Part shown: positions 7,126-15,166 of the stretch, piece by piece
Layout: each line of letters starts with the position of its first letter
Position numbering within the stretch: the first letter of the stretch is position 1
NCBI GenBank assembly: GCA_002328825.1
Contig: DCWI01000098.1
Coordinates: 220-25,211, forward strand
Direction: 5' to 3'
Source: Nitrospiraceae bacterium UBA2166
GTDB taxonomy: Bacteria; Nitrospirota; Nitrospiria; Nitrospirales; UBA2166
Length of the DNA stretch: 24,992 nucleotides
Made by a program: the position numbers and the translations under genes
Notes under the pieces: model-generated
Told to the model about the DNA's origin: nothing
Database searches by the model: none
The model's input: the letters and a program-made list of their open reading frames with translations, nothing else

Positions 7126-8215
7126 AAATACAGTCCGCATATACATCATCAATGAGTGCATGTGTAATGCGCTCCCACCCATAATTAAGTACAGTTTTAG
7201 ACCCTCTTGTCATACATTGTTCACGAAGACATGGCCGATCAGCAAATTTCGCGACTGAATTCGTCAAGCCTTCGACATCATCAACGTCAGCTAAAAAACC
7301 ATTCTCCCCATGACAGATAATATCTGGAGCCATCCCAACTCTAGTGCTCACAACGGGCACATTTGAAGCAAGACTTTCGAGAAGAGACAAGGGCCCCCCT
7401 TCTTCCCTAGCTGGAATCAGATAACAGTCAGCAGCATGGTAGTATACTGGCAAATCATAGTGATGTGTAACAAGCATATGATGGTAAGCGATGTTCAATT
7501 GCTCCAATCTCCGAATGACATACCCACGAGCTGGGCCACAAAGTAAAACAAAAACAGGGTAATTACGGGCTAATCGTTTTACCACCTTGACCAATATATC
7601 TGGCCCCTTTACAAGCTTTGGCTCCATCCCACTATCCCACCCCACCCCGTCCTTCTGGAATGAGGCAATACAAAGAGCATTGTGCGGGATTTTAAGCCAC
7701 TGTCTCACACGATTCCGCTCTGAAGCTGTCGGTGGCCTAAAAAGTTCGAGGTCTACTCCAAGAGGTACAACTCGAAGTTGACGTTCAGGAACCCCCCACC
7801 GTGCCAATCGCTCTGCAGTAAGCTGACAAGACGTCATCACACAGTGTATTTTCGGGAGATACGACTCAAGTTTTTTTCCCAAATTCCAAAACTGGCTTCG
7901 TCGATTTCCTGGATCCCCATGAAACCACGTCACGACCACTGAACCATATAGCGATAATGATTTTGGCCAGCGATTTTCCAACAAAGCATAACGATTTTGA
8001 AAATGGACAATACCCGGCCACACAGGTGGAGGAAAGCCTGATTGCCAGTTATGAAAAGCATACCCGCGTGTTGCAGGAAAATGCTTTTCGACGTATCGCC
8101 CAACCTGCGCATCACCCCATCCTCGGCGATCAGACAAAAACGCAATAGGGATATCGCCTTTCCCACGATCACGGCATGATCGAATTATTGTTTTGACAAT
8201 ATCTTTTGGCCGCAT
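7121..8215 (-). CDS. GT4-family glycosyltransferase
   Basis: A retaining GT-B transferase in the glycan locus. The 364 residues contain an acceptor-domain loop HGDPGNRRSQF (99-109), the inter-domain PLGVDLELFRP (151-161), a KGPD segment (203-206) like the donor-side motif of GT4 enzymes, and EX7E as E272 and E280 in EEGGPLSLLESLASNVPVV. The ATG at 8215 has only a weak AGGG upstream. Its stop overlaps the Shine-Dalgarno of gmd. The upstream gap to the flippase gene is 128 nt with no clear promoter. Because gmd follows directly, it may use the GDP-deoxyhexose that gmd helps to make, but that is positional inference. Confidence 0.9.
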   Translation of the reverse strand: MRPKDIVKTIIRSCRDRGKGDIPIAFLSDRRGWGDAQVGRYVEKHFPATRGYAFHNWQSGFPPPVWPGIVHFQNRYALLENRWPKSLSLYGSVVVTWFHGDPGNRRSQFWNLGKKLESYLPKIHCVMTSCQLTAERLARWGVPERQLRVVPLGVDLELFRPPTASERNRVRQWLKIPHNALCIASFQKDGVGWDSGMEPKLVKGPDILVKVVKRLARNYPVFVLLCGPARGYVIRRLEQLNIAYHHMLVTHHYDLPVYYHAADCYLIPAREEGGPLSLLESLASNVPVVSTRVGMAPDIICHGENGFLADVDDVEGLTNSVAKFADRPCLREQCMTRGSKTVLNYGWERITHALIDDVYADCIW

Positions 8216-8343
8216 GGTGCCCTATGCTAGCTATCAAGGTTTTAAGTGTACAGGAGCAGGGAGGTTAGTTCTCAAAGCTATCAGTAACACCAACCATTTA
8301 TTTCCACATATGTGATGTTAGATGAGACCTTGATCCAATCACA

Positions 8344-9600
8344 TTATGGTTCCCTGTTACTTGCCATTTCACCTCTTTCAGCAACATGTTTTCTAGCTAT
8401 CGTAAAACGATGGTAGACTAGGGCACCCCTCGTGAGTTCAAAGACCAAAACACTTACAATAGCCCCGTTGATCCCATATACCGGGATTAGTACGAGCCCT
8501 AGTATAATCTTCAGGATATTCACCCATAGATTGATATCATTAAATGCCTTTGTCTGAGTTCCTAATGCCATACTACTTGCCATTCCAAGATCAAGAAACT
8601 TAAAAATCAGGGGAATTGACAAAATTTGTGAGATATACACTGCCTCCACGTAATCCTGGAAAAGCAGTCCAATAAAAAGTGGGGCTCCCAAAACAGTTCC
8701 AAAGAACATGAGTACCCCGAACCAAAAAAAACGATATCGGTACTTCCATACATTCTGTTGATTAACAGAACTTCCACTTTTTGCCCATGTATTTAAAATA
8801 GGAATGAGAAATATCTTCCCATTATCTTTCACAGCACTAGGAATCACTTGCCCAATAAAAAAGAGTGCGAGAAGACTTGGATTGAGAATCCCGAGGATCA
8901 GGCGTTCAATATGGGTCGCGGCAATTGCAACGGTAGCAACAAGCGTCGTACGCATCCCCTCACTGTGAAATGCCAACCTATCGATCGCCCTAATCTTCCA
9001 ATTCAAATCAGAACGTAAACTACGAACCGCATACACCATTTTGATGAGCACAAACATGATTCCGTACACAACATAGAGTTTCAATATAGCGGTAAAACCC
9101 ACTTCGATGGACATAACTGATACAAGCGTTATAACCCAAAACAGTTTGGAGAGAAGATCAAGGTACCGCACTTCTTTAAATTTCAATTTCGCGTATAAAA
9201 TAGGAGCGGAGTGGTCAAATATTCTAAATACGCCAACTGCTAATGCTAAAAAAAGAAGATCTGTATCCAGGAGAGCATCTCCACTCAAAACAACAAAAGA
9301 GGCACCTCCTATCACAAGTACCAAAAGCGAACATGGTAATACTCTGAAAATGAAATACCCAATATACCAATCCTCATTGGCAAAGATACGCTTCTGAATT
9401 GAGACGCCATATCCGGACAAACTAAAAATCGTGAGGAGCCCAACGTAACTCCCTAAGAGTTGATACTCACCAAACTGGTGTGCCGTGAGGTAGTCCGCAA
9501 GAAGTTTTGCGGTGACAATACTCAATCCTATCCCAAGCAGAGCAAAGCCTCCGAAGAAACAGCTTTCCCTACACTCTCGTATGGAAAAATCATTCATCAT
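8344..9600 (-). CDS. wzx: Wzx-like polysaccharide flippase
   Basis: A polytopic inner-membrane protein of the MOP superfamily (polysaccharide synthesis branch). It would flip the undecaprenyl-diphosphate-linked oligosaccharide from the cytoplasmic to the periplasmic leaflet. The 418 residues contain about twelve hydrophobic helices and the family's N-terminal pattern: a short basic/polar lead, a first helix around 15-38 and AHQFGEYQLLGSYVG (40-54). There are also matched helix pairs around 85-130, 295-330 and 355-400. The ATG overlaps the TGA of the upstream glycosyltransferase (ATGATGA), indicating translational coupling. Sequence alone does not tell an O-antigen flippase from an exopolysaccharide one. 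Its presence marks the locus as the Wzx-dependent type, not the Wzm/Wzt type. Confidence 0.88.
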   Translation of the reverse strand: MMNDFSIRECRESCFFGGFALLGIGLSIVTAKLLADYLTAHQFGEYQLLGSYVGLLTIFSLSGYGVSIQKRIFANEDWYIGYFIFRVLPCSLLVLVIGGASFVVLSGDALLDTDLLFLALAVGVFRIFDHSAPILYAKLKFKEVRYLDLLSKLFWVITLVSVMSIEVGFTAILKLYVVYGIMFVLIKMVYAVRSLRSDLNWKIRAIDRLAFHSEGMRTTLVATVAIAATHIERLILGILNPSLLALFFIGQVIPSAVKDNGKIFLIPILNTWAKSGSSVNQQNVWKYRYRFFWFGVLMFFGTVLGAPLFIGLLFQDYVEAVYISQILSIPLIFKFLDLGMASSMALGTQTKAFNDINLWVNILKIILGLVLIPVYGINGAIVSVLVFELTRGALVYHRFTIARKHVAERGEMASNREP

Positions 9601-10613
9601 GGCGCTATTAAGTCCAACAGGCTCAAAATTTTTCTCTTGTAGGAATGTTCCAGCTGCAGTAAAAGTTTTGAGGCATCCCAGAGCGATATTGAAGATTTAG
9701 ATGTCCGTCTATTTTGAACTAGACTCGCAAAATTACAATAGGCATCTGCGACTTCAGAAATTGACCCTACTGATATTTTGGAAGAATAGCCATCATAGTT
9801 CCTGCGTAATACTTCTAAAGCATCGATCACTTCGAAATCATCACGAAATAAGACACCGCTTCCTCCAATCAGCTCCGGGTGTCCCCCATCATCTCGCGCA
9901 ACCGCTGGCAAGCCACAATGCAAAGCTTCCAATAGTGAGTTCGAGCATGGATCTGTCTGCGAGGCAGTTAAATACGTATCGTGTTGACGCAATCGCTCTG
10001 CAATGGATTTAGAATCTACCGGAGGCGACATCTTAATTTTCTTGAACTTGATCGGACTATTACCAACGAAAGAAATAGAGAGTCTTCTGGGATCATGATG
10101 TTCATCGAGAAACTGATAGCAAGAGAATCCTTTGCGCATATTGGAAGACCAACTGGTAATGATCACCTTCATAGGACTACTTGAATCGTATACTCGAGAC
10201 TTTGGGCGAAATACAGCAGGGTCGGGCGCATTGGGAATTAGCGTATATGGCAAAACTGTGATTCCTTCATGAATGGACTTATTTGCTTCCTGACTCCATT
10301 GACTCTGAAAAATTGTTCCATCTGCAAGTAGCATGTTTGCTTGACAAATAGCCTGATCCAAGGTGGGCCCTGTGCCGCGCACTATCCCGAGAGGACCGTC
10401 CAACCGATGCAAGAAGGTAATATCAGAATGTGTTCTGCGGAGTCGAACAACTCTAGATATATCATGGTGAGAATTGAACAAAATAACATTTGCATATTCC
10501 AATGACTCCGCATAGCGATTTGTCCGCCTAAATTCCTGCCGTAATGTTTTAAGGAACTGATTTCCTCCTCCCCAACTTTTCTCACGGAATGAAAAAAGAA
10601 TATGAATTTTCAT
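9597..10613 (-). CDS. GT4-like glycosyltransferase, RLDG / DPCSN subgroup
   Basis: A GT-B transferase with a glycine-rich start REKSWGGGNQFLKTL, the segment FLHRLDGPLG, an inter-domain IPNAPDPAVFRP and the C-terminal motif TDPCSNSLLEALHCGLPAV. Here the first acidic residue of EX7E is Asp (D221) and the second is E229. The ATG at 10613 overlaps the upstream methyltransferase stop in the ATGA form and gives the natural N-terminus MKIHILFSF (338 aa); a GTG at 10622 is the longer alternative. The 3' end overlaps the flippase start by 4 nt. It resembles the glycosyltransferase at 3974-5017 in motif pattern. The sugar is not assignable. Confidence 0.87.
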   Translation of the reverse strand: MKIHILFSFREKSWGGGNQFLKTLRQEFRRTNRYAESLEYANVILFNSHHDISRVVRLRRTHSDITFLHRLDGPLGIVRGTGPTLDQAICQANMLLADGTIFQSQWSQEANKSIHEGITVLPYTLIPNAPDPAVFRPKSRVYDSSSPMKVIITSWSSNMRKGFSCYQFLDEHHDPRRLSISFVGNSPIKFKKIKMSPPVDSKSIAERLRQHDTYLTASQTDPCSNSLLEALHCGLPAVARDDGGHPELIGGSGVLFRDDFEVIDALEVLRRNYDGYSSKISVGSISEVADAYCNFASLVQNRRTSKSSISLWDASKLLLQLEHSYKRKILSLLDLIAP

Positions 10614-11284
10614 TTTCGACACACAAAAAAATATCCCGTGTCATACCCATGCAATCCAAGTCTATCGATAATCAAATCCAATCGATCAAGGGAAACGATC
10701 AAATCCATCACTGGATGGAACACGTAAAGAATCGGTCGCAAAAGAAAAGGACTCCCCTTAACAAATCGTTTCCACATATCCCCTAGGAGATGGAAATATT
10801 TTCCTATAACAATGGAGTGTTCAATGTGCAAACCTGCTGATTCAAGAACCGCCTCCCATCGCAAGAGAGTCCATCTTTGATAGTCACCTGGATCCCCATG
10901 AACGGGAAACATAAATGGCATAGAAATAACCATGTGTCCGTCTTTTTTCAATACCCTACTACATTCCTCTATCGCAACCTCTGGCTTTGCGATATGTTCA
11001 AATAATTCGATTGCATTAACCACGTCACATGATGAGTTAGCAATGGAGCACATGTTTACAACGTCAAGGATGATATCGGGTTGATGCTCTGTTCGAATAT
11101 CTGCAAAAATCCATCGATTTACACGTGATTTTGGCTTCTGAAACAGACCCCGATCACGACCACCAATATCCAACACCGTCCCACGATATACATGCTGAAA
11201 CTGCTCCTGTAATTCATCGAGCCTTCGGCGGTGATAGGAGGATCCAAGATAATAACTGAACATTCGTAGATACTTTTTCATCAT
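10610..11284 (-). CDS. Class I SAM-dependent methyltransferase (Methyltransf_11 type)
   Basis: A small Rossmann-fold methyltransferase of 224 residues, probably modifying a sugar of the repeat. Motif I is VLDIGGRDRG (37-46), an acidic ILDVVN segment follows near 71-76, and the post-motif regions are CDVVNAIELFEHI (85-97) and ECSRVLKKDGHMVISMPF (106-123), a standard arrangement of this family. The start MMKKYL at 11284 has no clear Shine-Dalgarno, and the 263 nt upstream holds no recognised gene. The stop overlaps the next glycosyltransferase start. The target molecule cannot be deduced. Confidence 0.85.
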   Translation of the reverse strand: MMKKYLRMFSYYLGSSYHRRRLDELQEQFQHVYRGTVLDIGGRDRGLFQKPKSRVNRWIFADIRTEHQPDIILDVVNMCSIANSSCDVVNAIELFEHIAKPEVAIEECSRVLKKDGHMVISMPFMFPVHGDPGDYQRWTLLRWEAVLESAGLHIEHSIVIGKYFHLLGDMWKRFVKGSPFLLRPILYVFHPVMDLIVSLDRLDLIIDRLGLHGYDTGYFFVCRK

Positions 11285-11547
11285 TTCAGGTTATTCCATG
11301 TGAATGGATTGCGCACATTTTTAAAACACTTTGCTGTGTGGAGAAAAAACAACTTTAAAAATTAGATTCTCAGGACAAAACAGGAAGGTACACCAAACAT
11401 GCGTACAATATGTACAAGTTGCTCTAAAGGCCATAACTCAGGCCAGTCATAGAAACTCACTAGTACATTACACTTAAAGGTCAACTTATGACATGAAGCG
11501 CGGCTACGCTGAATATGTACTACATTGCGAGAAAAACTCACCTTGCA

Positions 11548-12357
11548 TTACACTTGCTCATTGATAAGGTCATAACACTTACTAAGCCATTGGCGCTTTG
11601 CGTTTCTGGCGATCAACCGTGGAATAAAAAGTGAAAGCCCAGGAACGTACCTATACCAACTACGCTGGTATTTTTGTATCCCGCCAGTGCTACCTCGCCC
11701 AAAATGTACCGCAATGAGTTGTTTGGTATCGTTATAGTACTCTGTACAGACGATTCCACCGAACCTTCCTTTACTGTAGTCTCTCGTACTTCTCGCCTCG
11801 AAAATCTTTCCTTTGAAACCTGCTCTCAGAAACTTATGCCTCCACTCCCAACATGTATCCTCTCCGTGATTGAGATCTCGTGGCAAACAACTAATATTGA
11901 GTTGCTTGTATATCTCAGTATCAAACAGTGCCCCATAGAGAAGTGGAAAATCTGTGGGTTTGTGACCGCTTCTCCCAATTGGAATTGGCGTCCCAACGAT
12001 TTTCACATCATCATTAAGTTGTTCTATCAACAGAGCATCCCAATGCTTTAGCAAAAAAACGCAGTCACTATCTAATATCACCGTGTATCGAGTGTGAACC
12101 ATTGGGATCAAAAGGTCGAGAGCTTCTCCATGTCCAAAACTTCCCACTCGTGTCTGACGCCGAAATATCACCTGCACGTTATCATACCGCATAACAATAT
12201 CTCTCAACCTATCAATCTCTGTACTAGTTGATCCATTGTCACATACGATCACCTGATAGCTATTCTTCACCAGTTGTAGACAAGCATAGAGGACAAGATC
12301 AACAAACTCTGACGTGTTGTAGTTCACCGTGAGGATGGTCATCACGGGATCATTCAT
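11548..12357 (-). CDS. GT2-family glycosyltransferase
   Basis: An inverting GT-A transferase of 269 residues. It has the family start MTILTVNYNTSEFVDLVL (6-23), VIVCDNGSTS (37-46) for the nucleotide and D96-S-D98 in ILDSDCVFL as the metal-binding DXD. NHGEDTCWEWRHKF lies in the acceptor half. The VNYN/DNGS pattern is typical of rhamnosyltransferase-like GT2 members, but that is weak evidence for the sugar. The ATG at 12357 lies inside the 3' end of the zinc-ribbon methyltransferase gene (8-nt overlap), so the two are a coupled pair. After the TAA the same frame stays open for 61 further codons. Confidence 0.9.
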   Translation of the reverse strand: MNDPVMTILTVNYNTSEFVDLVLYACLQLVKNSYQVIVCDNGSTSTEIDRLRDIVMRYDNVQVIFRRQTRVGSFGHGEALDLLIPMVHTRYTVILDSDCVFLLKHWDALLIEQLNDDVKIVGTPIPIGRSGHKPTDFPLLYGALFDTEIYKQLNISCLPRDLNHGEDTCWEWRHKFLRAGFKGKIFEARSTRDYSKGRFGGIVCTEYYNDTKQLIAVHFGRGSTGGIQKYQRSWYRYVPGLSLFIPRLIARNAKRQWLSKCYDLINEQV

Positions 12358-13366
12358 AAGGTTTTCTTACATACACCGTCATTCGACTTGTCTTCCCAAA
12401 CATTGAGAGGAGCGTCACGAACATTCGAACAGCAGTGTGTCTGATAATTGGATGATGTAATCCCTTTGCTAACCTCTGGTCTTCAAAATACCCTGATGAA
12501 GAGACAAGGTCGCGATCAGTTTGTTGATGGATAATTCTCTTTACTATAAACCCTGCTCTTTCAATATATTGGCGAAGAGACTGTGGAGAAAAGTGGTTAA
12601 GATGTTGAGGAACCTGCAAACTGTAACATTTATCCCTATATACCTTAGCTTCAAATCCGGTAATATCTGGAACAGACACGATAACATGGCCTCCAGGAGC
12701 CGTGATGGCATATAACTGTTCTAGTAGGGATTGCGGAGAATATACATGTTCTAAGACCATACTAAGGTTAATCACATCAAAAAAATTTTCTGAAAAGAGG
12801 TGAAGGTCATCGCTTGACCCACGCCGAACATTGTTCAATCCGAGTTTGTTTCTGGCAAACTGAACTGCATTTTCATTCGGTTCAATCCCATAGATATTCG
12901 CCCAACCCAACCGTTTCATTTGATACAAGTAATTGCCCCACGAACATCCAACATCAAGCAGCTTTCCATTTTTGACATAACGTGGAATATGCAATAACGA
13001 AAACTTCTTGCGATACACTAAGAACACCAGATACGTCAGTGTTTTGTTGAACCGGCTAGGAAGAACGTACCCCAAATGATTTGCGAGTACACTTTCAAAT
13101 ATCTGTCGCGAAATACCAGACGAGTTCATCCGCACTTGCGAATGAAAGTAACCTGAGGTATCGGGATAAAAATACCCCATGCTGTCTTTTGTCGGCCGCG
13201 GATTGGTGAATATAAAGTCACAATCAACACACTGCACAACGTCAAAATAATCGTTAAATCCATTGTATAATTCCTTGGCAGACTTAATGTATGTATTGTA
13301 AACGCTCGACCCGCAATAATCACAATTGACGGTTTCAAGAAGATATGGACGTGATTGTTTGGCCAT
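12350..13366 (-). CDS. Zinc-ribbon class I SAM methyltransferase (Methyltransf_23 type)
   Basis: 338 residues in two parts. The N-terminal zinc ribbon has Cys15/Cys18 (NCDYCGS) and Cys46/Cys49 (QCVDCDFIFTNPRP). The Rossmann methyltransferase domain has KLLDVGCSWGNY (135-146), IYGIEPN and VINLSMVLEHV, then APGGHVIVSVPD. This architecture is common in LPS/EPS loci, in enzymes annotated as sugar C- or O-methyltransferases. I prefer the ATG at 13366, with AGGTG 4 nt upstream, over an adjacent TTG. The gene is first in the glycan locus, 92 nt after the ABC permease stop, and overlaps the following GT2 by 8 nt. A role in capping or decorating the glycan is inference. Confidence 0.85.
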   Translation of the reverse strand: MAKQSRPYLLETVNCDYCGSSVYNTYIKSAKELYNGFNDYFDVVQCVDCDFIFTNPRPTKDSMGYFYPDTSGYFHSQVRMNSSGISRQIFESVLANHLGYVLPSRFNKTLTYLVFLVYRKKFSLLHIPRYVKNGKLLDVGCSWGNYLYQMKRLGWANIYGIEPNENAVQFARNKLGLNNVRRGSSDDLHLFSENFFDVINLSMVLEHVYSPQSLLEQLYAITAPGGHVIVSVPDITGFEAKVYRDKCYSLQVPQHLNHFSPQSLRQYIERAGFIVKRIIHQQTDRDLVSSSGYFEDQRLAKGLHHPIIRHTAVRMFVTLLSMFGKTSRMTVYVRKPYE

Positions 13367-13458
13367 CAATCACCTGAACCAATGGTTCTAACTACTCATG
13401 CCTAATGACCCACAGAACTCTAATTTCAAAGCGGATTGCCAATCATTCAGTACACCTG

Positions 13459-14232
13459 CTATTTGACATCACGACGTTCAAAGATAACACATGCGAGGAC
13501 AAGCAATACTAAGGTATAAGCTAATCCATAGGCTACTGTTCCTCCAACAGTTATGGGATCAATAGCAACGCCATGTGCTACTTCTCCTTTGAGGTTAAAA
13601 TAATCAAAATTAGGCAGTATGTAATACATCATTTCAAGCATAGCACTTGAAAAGTTTTCAGATAATTGAAGCGCAAGGTTTTTTAGGTCGCCTGTCAAAT
13701 GTCCAATGATGTAAATGGACAGGCTAAACATTGCGCTAAGGGATGAAGTCGTAAATGTTGAAAAAAGTAACGCAACTGCAGTCATAATCATGAGCTGAAT
13801 AAAGATCAATAAGAGAGCCGCCACAATGGCAAAGCTAGGCGCAATATGAACAGTTGCGAGGACAAGAAAAAACCCGATGCTCATGATTGACACATTCACA
13901 AACAATGTAACAACAAGCCCAAGATACTTCCCGAGAATAAACCGAGAACGAGAGACTGGTTTGCATATGATGGTATAAATTGTTTTTTTCTCCAATTCCT
14001 TGCTCACTAGGCCAATGCCGACGAAAATTGCGATGAGGGTTCCGAAGAGCTCAATACTTGCAAACCCTATATCCATGATGATCTTATTCCGCTCACCCAT
14101 GGTAAGGGTACTCAGCAACACCGCTCCCCCAATCATCACAAGACCAAAGATCACCAAGTTATAGAGAATCTTATCCCTGAGATTTTCTTTGTAGGTATTC
14201 TGTGCAATAGCCGAAATATCACGAAACATCAT
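13459..14232 (-). CDS. ABC-2 type transporter permease (PilI-like by context)
   Basis: A membrane subunit of an ABC transporter with about six hydrophobic segments. The N-terminus RDISAIAQNTYKENLRDK is followed by a first helix, and then VSKELEKKTIYTIICKP, the cytoplasmic coupling-type segment typical of the ABC2_membrane_2/NosY-like family. I take the ATG at 14232 (257 aa), which has AAGG upstream and overlaps the ATPase 3' end by 14 nt; the frame is open to 14271. It forms a pair with the ATPase. Position downstream of pilins suggests equivalence to PilI of the Myxococcus PilGHI transporter, but the family also includes unrelated exporters and the substrate is unknown. It is not Wzm-like. 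Confidence 0.85.
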   Translation of the reverse strand: MMFRDISAIAQNTYKENLRDKILYNLVIFGLVMIGGAVLLSTLTMGERNKIIMDIGFASIELFGTLIAIFVGIGLVSKELEKKTIYTIICKPVSRSRFILGKYLGLVVTLFVNVSIMSIGFFLVLATVHIAPSFAIVAALLLIFIQLMIMTAVALLFSTFTTSSLSAMFSLSIYIIGHLTGDLKNLALQLSENFSSAMLEMMYYILPNFDYFNLKGEVAHGVAIDPITVGGTVAYGLAYTLVLLVLACVIFERRDVK

Positions 14233-15160
14233 CGTGAGCCTTACGAACCTCCCGAAAAAAGATATCCTCAAGAGATGCTCGGTGCGGAATCACAGACTGC
14301 AGCTTCCATCCGCGCACAATGCCTAGACGAATCAGTGCATCAACTCCCTCAACATCTTTCACCGTAACAAACACATAGTTTTGTTTAACCCTGACATTAA
14401 GGGCTAGCTTTTTAATCTCTTCCACTCCTTGAGAATTAACATCATTAAATTCAACTTCGATCTCCTGAATCGAGATGGCACCAATAAGATCCTTTACTGG
14501 GCCCCTCGCAACCAATCGGCCATTCATGAGAATTGCCACGCGATCGCAAATTGCTTCAGCGTCTGGAAGAATATGGGAACTGAAGAAGACTGTTTTCTTT
14601 TGCTCTCTCAGGTACACAATAATATCTCTGACAGTTCGCCTCCCAACCGGATCAAGCCCCGACATAGGTTCATCCAAGAGAATAAGGCGGGGATCGTTGA
14701 TGAGAGCCTGCGCGATGCCAATACGCTGAAGCATGCCTTTCGAGAAATACTTCAACCGCGTTGTTCGATAGCTGATGAGCCCAACAAGTTCCAGCAATTC
14801 ATCAATACGATAGCCAAGAGAACGGCCAGTCTTCTGAAATAAGCTTCCATAGAATTTCAAAAACTCATCTGCAGTAAGGTAGTCGTAAAAATATGGATGC
14901 TCGGGAAGAAACCCGATCTCATTTTTCACTGCCACATCGCCAATTCGCTTTCCCAACAACCATGCCTGCCCGGCAGTTGGCGAACAGAGTCCGGTCAAAA
15001 GCTTCATCGTGGTTGTTTTACCCGATCCGTTCGGGCCAAGAAACCCATAAATTTCCCCAATCGAAACCTGTAAGGTCAAGCTCTCCAAAGCCACGTGTTG
15101 CTTTCGGCGAATCCCTAGGTAAAACTCTTTTCTGAGATTCTCTGTTTTAATCACATCCAT
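14219..15160 (-). CDS. ABC transporter ATP-binding protein (PilH-like by context)
   Basis: A single ABC domain of the CcmA/NatA type plus a C-terminal extension, 313 residues. Walker A is GPNGSGKTT (42-50). The signature is FSKGMLQR (139-146) rather than LSGGQ, a variant common in this subfamily. Walker B is LILLDEP (159-165), the D-loop SGLD (167-170) and the switch His H196. The segment GFLPEHPYFYDYLT replaces the usual Q-loop glutamine with Glu, also usual here. The C-terminal part (about 215-313) is a small regulatory domain. It starts 6 nt after the TPR gene and overlaps the permease, so TPR protein, ATPase and permease should be made together. The substrate cannot be read from sequence. 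Confidence 0.93.
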   Translation of the reverse strand: MDVIKTENLRKEFYLGIRRKQHVALESLTLQVSIGEIYGFLGPNGSGKTTTMKLLTGLCSPTAGQAWLLGKRIGDVAVKNEIGFLPEHPYFYDYLTADEFLKFYGSLFQKTGRSLGYRIDELLELVGLISYRTTRLKYFSKGMLQRIGIAQALINDPRLILLDEPMSGLDPVGRRTVRDIIVYLREQKKTVFFSSHILPDAEAICDRVAILMNGRLVARGPVKDLIGAISIQEIEVEFNDVNSQGVEEIKKLALNVRVKQNYVFVTVKDVEGVDALIRLGIVRGWKLQSVIPHRASLEDIFFREVRKAHDDVS

Positions 15161-15166
15161 AAATCA

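Noticed and set aside
13459..15160. ABC pair as a Wzm/Wzt O-antigen exporter
   Set aside because: The permease is NosY/ABC2_membrane_2-like and the ATPase lacks a Wzt carbohydrate-binding domain. The locus also already has a Wzx flippase.
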